From the NCBI RefSeq assembly GCF_042697365.1, contig NZ_CP137604.1: a stretch of DNA of 64,000 nt. One strand, given 5' to 3'. Position numbers and translations under genes: made by a program. The notes beneath the pieces were generated by a model, which was given only the letters and a program-made list of their open reading frames with translations, was not told where the DNA came from and did no database searches. Of this stretch, positions 17,076-23,832 are shown piece after piece; the first letter of the stretch is position 1; every line of letters begins with the position of its first letter. The stretch comes from Brucella pseudintermedia (GTDB taxonomy: Bacteria > Pseudomonadota > Alphaproteobacteria > Rhizobiales > Rhizobiaceae).

Positions 17076-17106
17076 TCTTCTTCACCCAATAAAGAGGAGA
17101 CAAAAA

Positions 17107-17271
17107 ATGCTTTATTATGCGCTCGTATTTCTTGTGGTGGCACTTGTGGCAGGTGCGCTGGGCTTCGGTGGCATCGCCGGTGCGTCGGCTGGCATAGCGC
17201 AGATCCTGTTCTTTGTGTTCCTTGCCCTGCTCGTCATTTCGCTCATCGCCTCGGCGATCCGCAAGGCATAG
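17107..17271 (+). CDS. DUF1328 small membrane protein, likely stress-induced
   Basis: This 54-residue protein is made of two membrane helices: MLYYALVFLVVALVAGALGF, a short Gly/Ala turn (GGIAGASAGIAQ), and ILFFVFLALLVISLIASAIR. This is the whole DUF1328 (YtjA-like) family pattern. Its members are short inner-membrane proteins of unknown role, often induced by stress. The ATG at 17107 follows GAGGAG with six-base spacing; the longer frame from 17068 is not supported. The perfect EcfG promoter 31 bases upstream and its place next to phyR make it a likely general-stress gene. Confidence 0.88.
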   Translation: MLYYALVFLVVALVAGALGFGGIAGASAGIAQILFFVFLALLVISLIASAIRKA

Positions 17272-17296
17272 ACCGCACAAAAACGAAGGCTGTTTT

Positions 17297-17365
17297 TGAC
17301 CTCCCGGAACCCCGGCCTATATTGGATTTCAGTAAAGCTGACCGCCGCATAAGCCATGCGGCGGT
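17297..17365 (+). promoter_or_regulatory. Vegetative-type promoter and leader hairpin before the HWE kinase gene
   Basis: TTGAC (17297-17301), 16 bases, CTATAT (17318-17323) is a good alphaproteobacterial housekeeping promoter. Shortly after it lies a perfect 10-bp hairpin ACCGCCGCAT / ATGCGGCGGT (17341-17365, loop AAGCC). The kinase starts at 17609, so the hairpin would sit in a long 5' leader, or it may end the DUF1328 transcript. The region 17272-17608 has no other feature that I see. Confidence 0.45.
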
Positions 17366-17608
17366 TTACCGGTTTAAGGATTTGGGCCCGTCAGGGGGCC
17401 GGAAGAAAAACGCTCGACCGACGCCCGCCAACCGGTCGAAGAAAACGGACGCCATGGCACGCAGATTTCCGATCGCCATTTCCGGAATTTTTGACATGTC
17501 GCCCTTGGGCGGTCCGAATATTTGTTTCATTGCATCCGCCAACGCAAAGCCGTCGGGCACTTTTGCTGGAAATGCGCTGAGTTCGGTTGCGGGATCATCG
17601 GGGCAGAC

Positions 17609-18619
17609 ATGAGCGCTGGCACAAAATTCAACGTGCAGGACACAGAACCGGACGCAGCCCGCCTGCGGGCGCTGTTGCGGGCAGTGCGCAACAGCAATGT
17701 CTGCGTGCTCTATCAAGGCCCGGACCTGGCCTATTCGTGGGGCGAGAATATCCCGCTCTACTGGCAGGAAAAATGGAAGGTGGGCGGCCAGGACTGCGAC
17801 TTCATCTTCTCCGCGACCCTGCACAAGCTTGTCGGGGCCAAGCAGGCCGCGCTGGATACGGGCGAAGCGCAGAATGTGGAGATCGCCGTCAATGACGGCG
17901 ACAAGCTGCGCTGGATAGAATTTCACGTCGATTGCGACCGCGACGATGCGGGCAATATTCTGGGTCTCGTGACCACCGCCATCGAAATCAGCGAGCTGAA
18001 GCGGCGCGAGCAGGTGCTGAAGACCCTGCTGCGTGAAGTAAGCCACCGCTCCAAGAACCTCCTGGCTATCGTGCAGAGCATCGCCAGCCAGACAGCGCGC
18101 TTTACCGATACCATTGATGATTTCCTTCTCAAGTTTCGCGGGCGCATCCAGTCGCTCTCCTATTCGCAGGACCTGGTGACGGATTCGAACTGGCGCGGGG
18201 CATTGTTTCGCGATCTCGTGCAGTCGCAGGTCGAAAAATATATCGACATTACCGATGAACGGGTGAGCATCGAGGGAGACAACCCCTATCTTTTTCCCGG
18301 CGCCGCGCTGCATATCGGCCTTGCGCTGCACGAACTCGTGGTCAATGCGACTTCGTTCGGCGGACTTTCCATACCCTATGGCCGGGTGAAGATTTCAGCA
18401 AAAGTTGCGCATGTGGCGAGCGGCGACGACCGGCTGGAATTCCTCTGGGAAGAAACCAATCCGGCGATGCCCGAGGTCTTCGAGCATGATCCGCGCTTCG
18501 GCAGCGCCGTGCTGCAGCGCATTGTGCCGGCCTCCGTCAACGGACACGCCAACTATCGGATCGATGGAACAGGGGCGGTTTATTCGCTCGTCATTCCCAC
18601 CGAGCAGTTCGACGCCTGA
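17609..18619 (+). CDS. Soluble HWE-type sensor histidine kinase with PAS domain
   Basis: This 336-residue kinase has no membrane helix. Residues about 20-128 look like a PAS domain ending in GLVTTAIEISELKRRE. The kinase core is of the HWE class: phospho-acceptor His146 in LREVSHRSKNLLAIVQSIAS, N-box LALHELVVNATSFGGLSIPY, the WxE signature at 280-282 (FLWEET) and a degenerate G-box (RFGSAVLQRIV). HWE kinases are common inputs to PhyR. A Trp/Tyr-rich PAS without the LOV cysteine motif suggests a small-molecule or redox signal, not light. The ATG at 17609 is chosen because the frame upstream of it lacks protein character. Confidence 0.86.
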   Translation: MSAGTKFNVQDTEPDAARLRALLRAVRNSNVCVLYQGPDLAYSWGENIPLYWQEKWKVGGQDCDFIFSATLHKLVGAKQAALDTGEAQNVEIAVNDGDKLRWIEFHVDCDRDDAGNILGLVTTAIEISELKRREQVLKTLLREVSHRSKNLLAIVQSIASQTARFTDTIDDFLLKFRGRIQSLSYSQDLVTDSNWRGALFRDLVQSQVEKYIDITDERVSIEGDNPYLFPGAALHIGLALHELVVNATSFGGLSIPYGRVKISAKVAHVASGDDRLEFLWEETNPAMPEVFEHDPRFGSAVLQRIVPASVNGHANYRIDGTGAVYSLVIPTEQFDA

Positions 18620-18949
18620 TGCTATTGCATTTCCAGCAAAGGCGAAGCGGTTTTGCGCGTGGTAGAGCGGTTCCAGCGATTCCTGGAAAAGAGGAACCGC
18701 TCCAAGTCGTCCTTGGGCATCAGGATATTTCGAAGACAAAAAAAGCCGCCATGGTCCGGCCTCCGGCCTGAACCACGGCGACTTGCTCTGAATTTGCGGA
18801 ACGCCAGCTGCTTAACGTTTGACGGTCAGCGCGGCATTCTCGCCGCTCGCCTCGTGCGGGGAGGTTGAGGCGAACTCTGAAGACCGCGTTGTGGGGGCGG
18901 GGTCACGGCCTTCATGGGCGCTAAACGCGACAAACGAAATTTGGTTCCG
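18620..18949. other. Convergent intergenic region between HWE kinase and mur
   Basis: About 330 bases lie between the ends of two convergent genes. Bases 18627-18655 carry a degenerate copy of the 'gcatttcc...gaagcggttttgcg' dispersed repeat. Around 18745-18785 there is an imperfect inverted repeat (gccgccatggt against accacggcg) that could end transcription. I see no open frame. Confidence 0.45.
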
Positions 18950-19375
18950 TTAGTTTCTAATTTTTTTGCAATAAAGTTCGAGCCGGTGATGCACGATCTC
19001 ATAACCGAGCGAACGGGCTATTTCTTCCTGCAATTTTTCGATCTTGTCGGAACGGAATTCGACCACATCGCCGGAATCCATGTCGATGATATGGTCGTGA
19101 TGCGCGCCGCTGGCCTGTTCAAAACGCGAAGGCCCGCCGGCAAAGGCGTGCCGGTGAATGGCGCCGCGCTCCTCCAGAAGCTTCATCGTGCGATAAACGG
19201 TCGACAGCGAGATACTGCTGTCGATCTCCACGGCCCGGCGGAAAATCTCCAGCGCGTCGGGATGATCTTCCGTCTCGGTCAATATGTTCAGGATGATCCG
19301 GCGCGGCCGCGTGATGCGGACGCCTGCCTGACGCAGCTCCTGTTCATAATCGGGTTTCTTGTACGATTCACTCAT
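18950..19375 (-). CDS. mur: Fur-family metal regulator, Mur type
   Basis: This 141-residue protein shows the Fur winged helix (AGVRITRPRRIILNILTETE, SSISLSTVYRTMKLLEERGA) and the metal-binding C-domain with SGAHHDHIIDMDSGDVVEF and YEIVHHRLELY. It lacks the extra cysteine pairs of the structural zinc site in E. coli Fur, as is usual for the manganese-responsive Mur of Rhizobiales. The heme-binding HxH of Irr proteins is also absent. Mur represses manganese uptake (mntH) and indirectly affects irr. The ATG at 19375 starts the conserved MSESYKK peptide; the frame upstream is not conserved-looking. The place near phyR/ecfG fits the recalled Brucella gene order. Confidence 0.85.
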   Translation of the reverse strand: MSESYKKPDYEQELRQAGVRITRPRRIILNILTETEDHPDALEIFRRAVEIDSSISLSTVYRTMKLLEERGAIHRHAFAGGPSRFEQASGAHHDHIIDMDSGDVVEFRSDKIEKLQEEIARSLGYEIVHHRLELYCKKIRN

Positions 19376-19461
19376 GCGGCAATTATGCACTGTCCGGACT
19401 CCAGTTGCAAATTTTTGCAACTGGCGGCACGCCGATCTCCCCAGCCCTTATCGTGCCAGTC

Positions 19462-19704
19462 CTATCGCGATACCGTCGCCTTGTCGTTGAGATGATATCG
19501 CCCCCGGCCCACGCGCACGAAAAGCGCATGGCCCTCCGGCTGGTTGTCGGTACAGTTTTCGGCGAGGAAAGAGAAGTACCGCGAATATGGCCAGCCCGGA
19601 GCCACGCGACGCACATCTCTGGGCGTGAAAGGTTCGGCAAGAATGCCTTTCACCCTGACCGCATTATGGATTTGAGGATAGATATTCGACCCAATTTTCC
19701 ACAT
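19462..19704 (-). CDS. Small protein of unknown function, possible winged helix
   Basis: This 80-residue frame starts at ATG 19704 (MWKIGSNIYPQIHN). The C-terminal half, PFTPRDVRRVAPGWPYSRYF then LFVRVGRGRYHLN, has the look of a small winged-helix DNA- or nucleic-acid-binding fold of the kind found at the end of some restriction-type or regulator proteins. I cannot name the family with certainty. It lies 86 bases upstream of mur on the same strand and could be co-transcribed. The longer frame to 19752 is less likely. Ribosome site is weak. Confidence 0.55.
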   Translation of the reverse strand: MWKIGSNIYPQIHNAVRVKGILAEPFTPRDVRRVAPGWPYSRYFSFLAENCTDNQPEGHALFVRVGRGRYHLNDKATVSR

Positions 19705-19791
19705 GCCCGAACAATAACACCACCATACGCGGCATTCATATCCCGCAAACACGGGATGATTGCAGTTTGTTCAGGCTGGATTGAGTTGTGC

Positions 19792-19866
19792 TGGTACGCC
19801 CAAGGGGAATCGAACCCCTGTTTGCGCCGTGAGAGGGCGCCGTCCTGACCGCTAGACGATGGGCGC
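19792..19866 (-). tRNA. tRNA-Glu, anticodon CTC
   Basis: On the minus strand the sequence starts GCGCCCA and folds into a full cloverleaf. The anticodon stem GCGCC/GGCGC holds the loop CTCTCAC with anticodon CTC (reads GAG). The T arm has CAGGGGTTCGATTCCCCTTG, and the 3' CCA is encoded (19794-19792). The acceptor is seven pairs with a G-T at the end. No integrase or repeated 3' end lies nearby. Confidence 0.95.
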
Positions 19867-20066
19867 ATAGAGCATAAGCCGACCGGAGTGAAACGAGGAT
19901 CGACAAGCTTGTGCTTAAAATACGAAAACCGGGAGCACAGATTTGATTCAATCAAATCGAAACCGCGCTCCAGACCATATCGCTGATATAAGCGCCAAAA
20001 GGAAAAAGCGCAATCCTCGAAGACATAAACAAATGGGCGGCAATCATGCCGCCCCGATCAGTTCGC

Positions 20067-20543
20067 CTACTCGACATTGCCGAGCTTGATGCGGCCGATG
20101 ATGCGCGACTCGCGATAATCATAGATGATGAGTTCCGTGCCGCCATCGGGCAGTAGCGTTTCCAGCGAAAGCTCATTGCCCGAAAGGCTTTGCGAAAGAA
20201 GACGGGTGCCCGGCGTCAAGTTGATCTGCGATTCGATCAGCTTCGGCGGCTCTGGCTTTGTGGGTGCCGGCGCGGCCTGTCCGGGAATATCGGACCGGGC
20301 TTCGTCGACCGGAGTTTCCGGCGCGCGATTGATCTTGTAGACAACGGCGACAAGCACCGCCATAAGACCGATCAGCATGACACCGATGGAGACGGCCAGA
20401 AGCCGGATCATTTTGCGGCGCACACGTTCCATGGCTGGATCAAGCGGGGGCTCGGCCTGTTCATCCGGGTAATAGCCCTGCTGATAGTCCTGATAGCCTG
20501 AATCCTGATGATTCTGGTATCTCGGATAGTGTGGATCCTGCAT
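20067..20543 (-). CDS. Single-pass membrane protein of unknown function
   Basis: This 158-residue protein has a Tyr/Gln/Pro-rich N-terminus (QDPHYPRYQNHQDSGYQDYQ), a basic stretch VRRKMIRLLA, one membrane helix (SIGVMLIGLMAVLVAVVYKI) and a periplasmic tail. The tail ends in a short beta-rich domain, LPDGGTELIIYDYRESRIIG, followed by RIKLGNVE. A C-terminal strand pair with 'GR-I-L' at the end recalls the DUF6476-type proteins often next to rluD in Rhizobiales, but I hold that loosely. It is divergent from rluD. Function is unknown. Confidence 0.72.
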   Translation of the reverse strand: MQDPHYPRYQNHQDSGYQDYQQGYYPDEQAEPPLDPAMERVRRKMIRLLAVSIGVMLIGLMAVLVAVVYKINRAPETPVDEARSDIPGQAAPAPTKPEPPKLIESQINLTPGTRLLSQSLSGNELSLETLLPDGGTELIIYDYRESRIIGRIKLGNVE

Positions 20544-20596
20544 TCAACGACTCCGGTTCGAACTGCGCCGTGTTACGGCGTGTGCCGCGTGATAGA

Positions 20597-20643
20597 GCAT
20601 TTTGCAGCCAAATGGAAACATTTGACGCCGCATAAATGCGGTA
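20597..20643. repeat. Degenerate dispersed repeat before rluD
   Basis: 'gagcattttgcagcc...gccgcataaatgcggtaaaat' resembles other intergenic elements of the window that start with 'agagcat' and close with an 'aaatgc' arm. The inverted arms GCATTT/AAATGC are only partly kept. Confidence 0.4.
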
Positions 20644-20711
20644 AAATCTAGAGACAGAGCAGGTCTGACGATTTCGTTAAGACAGGCCGCTCTCAATAAG
20701 GAAAGACACGA

Positions 20712-21716
20712 GTGAAAGAGCTTACGACCGACTCCGATGCCACAGGCAAGCGTCTCGACCAGTGGCTGGCCGCAGCATTGGGGCCGGAACTTTCGCGCAG
20801 CCGCGTGCAGTCCCTTATTGCCGAAGGTCATGTGACCATCGACGGCGCGCCCGCCCGTGAAACCAAGCAGAAGCTGCGCGAAGGCATGACAATCGCCATC
20901 GTGCTGCCTGAGCCGGAGCCAGCCGAGCCGATTGCCGAGAACATACCGCTCGATATTCTTTACGAGGACGACGATCTCATCGTGATCAACAAGCCCGCCG
21001 GGCTTGTCGTTCACCCCGGCAACGGCAACTGGACGGGAACACTGGTCAATGCCCTTATATATCATTGTGGCGATAGCTTGTCGGGCATCGGCGGAATCCG
21101 CCGTCCAGGCATCGTGCATCGTCTCGACAAGGATACAAGCGGCGTCATGGTCGTTGCCAAGAACGATCTTTCCCACCGGCATCTGAGCGAACAGTTTGCC
21201 GACCATGGCCGCACCGGCGATCTGGAGCGCGCCTATCTCGCACTTGTCTGGGGCATGACCGAGCGCCCGCAGGGCTATATCGACGCGCATCTGGGGCGCT
21301 CGCACCGCGACCGCACCAAGCAGGCCGTGGTCAATGAAGAGCGCGAAGATGCCCGCCACGCCGTCACCCATTATGCCACGGTCGAAAAGTTCGGCCCTCG
21401 CGAAGACGCGACCGCGCTCGCCTCGCTCGTCGAGTGCCGCCTCGAGACCGGACGCACCCACCAGATCCGCGTGCACATGGCGCATATCGGCCATCCGCTT
21501 GTCGGCGACATGGACTATGGCAGCGCCTACAAGACCAAGGCCAACAAGCTGCCGGAACCCTTGAAAGAAGCCGTGCGCGGTTTCCACCGCCAGGCATTGC
21601 ATGCATGGCTGCTCGCTTTCACCCATCCGTCCACCGGGGAACTGATGCGTTTTGAAGCGCCGGTGCCGGAAGATATGGAGCACCTTCTGGAAAATTTCAG
21701 GAAACACTCTATATAA
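20712..21716 (+). CDS. rluD: 23S rRNA pseudouridine synthase RluD
   Basis: This enzyme isomerises uridines (1911, 1915 and 1917 in E. coli numbering) in helix 69 of 23S rRNA. The 334 residues hold an N-terminal S4 domain (GKRLDQWLAAALGPELSRSR), the RluA-type catalytic core with active-site Asp in GIVHRLDKDTSGVMVVAKN, and LETGRTHQIRVHMAHIGHPL near the end. Length and motifs fit RluD over RluC because of the ALGPELSRSRVQSLI S4 form and the neighbour rpoH. The start is GTG at 20712, with a weak GAAAGACACGA before it. The order rluD-rpoH is common in alphaproteobacteria. Confidence 0.93.
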   Translation: MKELTTDSDATGKRLDQWLAAALGPELSRSRVQSLIAEGHVTIDGAPARETKQKLREGMTIAIVLPEPEPAEPIAENIPLDILYEDDDLIVINKPAGLVVHPGNGNWTGTLVNALIYHCGDSLSGIGGIRRPGIVHRLDKDTSGVMVVAKNDLSHRHLSEQFADHGRTGDLERAYLALVWGMTERPQGYIDAHLGRSHRDRTKQAVVNEEREDARHAVTHYATVEKFGPREDATALASLVECRLETGRTHQIRVHMAHIGHPLVGDMDYGSAYKTKANKLPEPLKEAVRGFHRQALHAWLLAFTHPSTGELMRFEAPVPEDMEHLLENFRKHSI

Positions 21717-22021
21717 TACTGGCAACTATCATGGTTGGCCAAAGGATGAATTGCTGATAAAAATCGGCTTTTCATTATCGAGACCGGGGGCGCGGCCACG
21801 ATGAAAGCCGCTCTCACCACAATTCATTTCAGACGATTTCACGAAACCTTTGTGTTTGACCAACGTTCACATTGTAGTGACAGTTTGTTTCATGAGTTAA
21901 AGGATCGTGTTTTCGCCAAAATCATGCCTATATATGGAGGCTCGCGAGAGGGAAGTGCAGGAGGCAGCCCCCGCGACAGGTTCGCCAAACGGGAACCTGA
22001 AATCATAAAGGAGGGTGCTCT
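21717..22021. other. Upstream region of rpoH
   Basis: This 305-base stretch must hold the rpoH promoters. A TTGACC at 21857-21862 could be a -35 box. The ribosome site AGGAGG is at 22010. No gene or repeat is seen. Confidence 0.4.
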
Positions 22022-22933
22022 ATGGCCCAGATGAATCTCCCAAGCATCACGTCCGGTGACGGTGGTCTTACCCGTTATCTGGAAGAAATCCGTCGTTTTC
22101 CCATGCTTGAGCCGCAGGAAGAATATATGCTGGCCAAGCGCTATCACGAACATACCGACCCCAAGGCCGCCCACAAGCTGGTGACGAGCCATCTGCGTCT
22201 CGTGGCCAAGATCGCCATGGGCTATCGCGGCTATGGCCTGCCGATCGGTGAAGTCATCTCTGAAGGCAATGTCGGTCTCATGCAGGCCGTCAAGCGTTTC
22301 GAGCCTGAACGGGGTTTCCGTCTTGCCACCTATGCCATGTGGTGGATCAAGGCTTCGATCCAGGAATATATCCTGCGCTCGTGGAGCCTTGTGAAGATGG
22401 GCACGACCGCCAATCAGAAGCGCCTGTTCTTCAATCTGCGCAAGATGAAGAGCAAGATTCAGGCGCTCGACGATGGCGATCTCAACCCGGATCAGGTCAA
22501 GCAGATCGCGACCAAGCTCAATGTGAGCGAGGACGAAGTGGTTTCCATGAACCGCCGTCTGTCCGGTGACGCTTCGCTGAACGCGCCGCTGCGCGCTTCG
22601 GAAGGCGAATCGGGCGAATGGCAGGACTGGCTGGTCGACGACAGCAGCAGCCAGGAGCAGATCCTGATCGAACAGGACGAGCTCGACAACCGCCGCTCCA
22701 TGCTGGAACAGGCGATGGATACGCTGAACGACCGCGAACGTCGCATTTTCGAGGCCCGCCGCCTCTCCGACGATCCGATGACGCTGGAAGACCTTTCCAG
22801 CGAGTTCAGCATCAGCCGCGAGCGCGTGCGCCAGATCGAAGTGCGTGCGTTTGAAAAGGTGCAGGCGGCCGTCAAGGCCGCTGCTTTCAAGCAGCAGAAA
22901 GCGCTGAACCATGTCGAGGAAGCGCACACCTAG
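22022..22933 (+). CDS. rpoH: Heat-shock sigma factor RpoH
   Basis: This 303-residue sigma-32 factor directs heat-shock genes. Region 1.2/2 shows YLEEIRRFPMLEPQEEYMLA and LVTSHLRLVAKIAMGYRGYG, with the core-binding GFRLATYAMWWIKASIQEYI. The RpoH box is present as TTANQKRLFFNLRKMK, which separates it from RpoD. Region 4 ends in LEDLSSEFSISRERVRQIEV. The start has GGAGG eight bases upstream. Brucella and relatives carry two RpoH proteins; this one, next to rluD, looks like RpoH1. A 14-bp hairpin terminator follows. Confidence 0.95.
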   Translation: MAQMNLPSITSGDGGLTRYLEEIRRFPMLEPQEEYMLAKRYHEHTDPKAAHKLVTSHLRLVAKIAMGYRGYGLPIGEVISEGNVGLMQAVKRFEPERGFRLATYAMWWIKASIQEYILRSWSLVKMGTTANQKRLFFNLRKMKSKIQALDDGDLNPDQVKQIATKLNVSEDEVVSMNRRLSGDASLNAPLRASEGESGEWQDWLVDDSSSQEQILIEQDELDNRRSMLEQAMDTLNDRERRIFEARRLSDDPMTLEDLSSEFSISRERVRQIEVRAFEKVQAAVKAAAFKQQKALNHVEEAHT

Positions 22934-22957
22934 ACAGTTGCTCTATTGATCCTTTTA

Positions 22958-22990
22958 CTGCCGCAAAATGGATGGACCATTTTGCGGCAG
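22958..22990. terminator. Terminator hairpin after rpoH
   Basis: A perfect 14-bp stem CTGCCGCAAAATGG / CCATTTTGCGGCAG with loop ATGGA begins 24 bases after the rpoH stop. Confidence 0.75.
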
Positions 22991-23169
22991 AATTGTTTGG
23001 GCAGCAAAAATGGAAATCGGTTTGGCCGGAAGGTCGGTATCACCCCTTCAAAATATCGCGGGCGCTCCCCCCACAAACCGTCATGCAACCGATATAAAAC
23101 CGTCAAACAACTGTAATGGATTGGCTTTAGGGACGAGGGCGTGTTTCACCCAAGCTTCAAGGTCATTCC

Positions 23170-23772
23170 ATGAAAAAGCTCCTGCTCGCCGCAGCTCTCG
23201 CGCTTGCCGCTGCCACCGCCGCATCTGCTTCCGACTATGTTTCCTTTCTCGACTATCCGCAGAAGGAACAGGACGGGAAGGAGTTCTTCACGGCCATCGA
23301 AATCCCGCAGGGCAGCTTCACCAAATATGAAATCGACGACAAGACCGGCCACATCGTTGTCGACCGCTATCAGTCCATGCCGGTGATCTATCCGGCCAAT
23401 TACGGCTCGATCACCAGCACGCTTGCCGGTGACGGCGATCCGCTCGACGCGCTGATCTATACGCGTGAGCCGATTGTTCCGGGCGCAATCATCAAGGTTC
23501 GTCCCATCGGCGTGCTCAAGATGATCGACGGCGGCGACCAGGACGACAAGATCGTTGCGGTCCCCACCACGGACATCGATCCGACCTATGACAATATCAA
23601 GGAAATCACCGATCTGCCGAAGATCGAGCAGCAGCGTCTGGAAGCCTTCTTCCGCGTCTACAAGCAGCTGCCGGAAGGCCGCAAGGTCGTTGAACTGGCT
23701 GGATTCGACAGCGCGGAAGCCGCGCAGAACGAAGTCGCCAAGGCTATCAAGGCCTTCGCCGAAAAGAAGTGA
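23170..23772 (+). CDS. ppa: Family I inorganic pyrophosphatase with signal peptide
   Basis: This enzyme splits pyrophosphate to two phosphates. The 200 residues begin with a clear Sec signal (MKKLLLAAALALAAATAASA, cut about residue 20), so the enzyme should be periplasmic, while E. coli Ppa is cytosolic and lacks one. All active-site residues are kept: Glu44, Lys52, Glu54, Arg66, Tyr78, Asp88, Asp90, Asp93, Asp120, Asp125, Lys127, Tyr164 and Lys165. The signal is followed directly by the normal PPase body. There is no good Shine-Dalgarno beyond GGTCATTCC. A cytosolic pyrophosphatase must then exist elsewhere. A strong terminator follows. Confidence 0.88.
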   Translation: MKKLLLAAALALAAATAASASDYVSFLDYPQKEQDGKEFFTAIEIPQGSFTKYEIDDKTGHIVVDRYQSMPVIYPANYGSITSTLAGDGDPLDALIYTREPIVPGAIIKVRPIGVLKMIDGGDQDDKIVAVPTTDIDPTYDNIKEITDLPKIEQQRLEAFFRVYKQLPEGRKVVELAGFDSAEAAQNEVAKAIKAFAEKK

Positions 23773-23790
23773 TCCCGATCGCCAGCCAAC

Positions 23791-23817
23791 AAAAAGGCCG
23801 CTCGAAGCGGCCTTTTT
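23791..23817. terminator. Bidirectional terminator after ppa
   Basis: A perfect 12-bp stem AAAAAGGCCGCT / AGCGGCCTTTTT with a 3-base loop, between the convergent ppa and 23833 genes. Confidence 0.88.
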
Positions 23818-23832
23818 CGTTTCATAAGAGGG

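Noticed and set aside
19405..19848. A 147-residue plus-strand frame that ends in the tRNA-Glu region
   Set aside because: It is antisense to the small frame before mur and runs into the tRNA. Its C-terminal residues are the familiar false peptide from an antisense tRNA.
19792..19866. tRNA-Glu as an integration site for an island
   Set aside because: No integrase, no repeat of the tRNA 3' end and no change in base use on either side.
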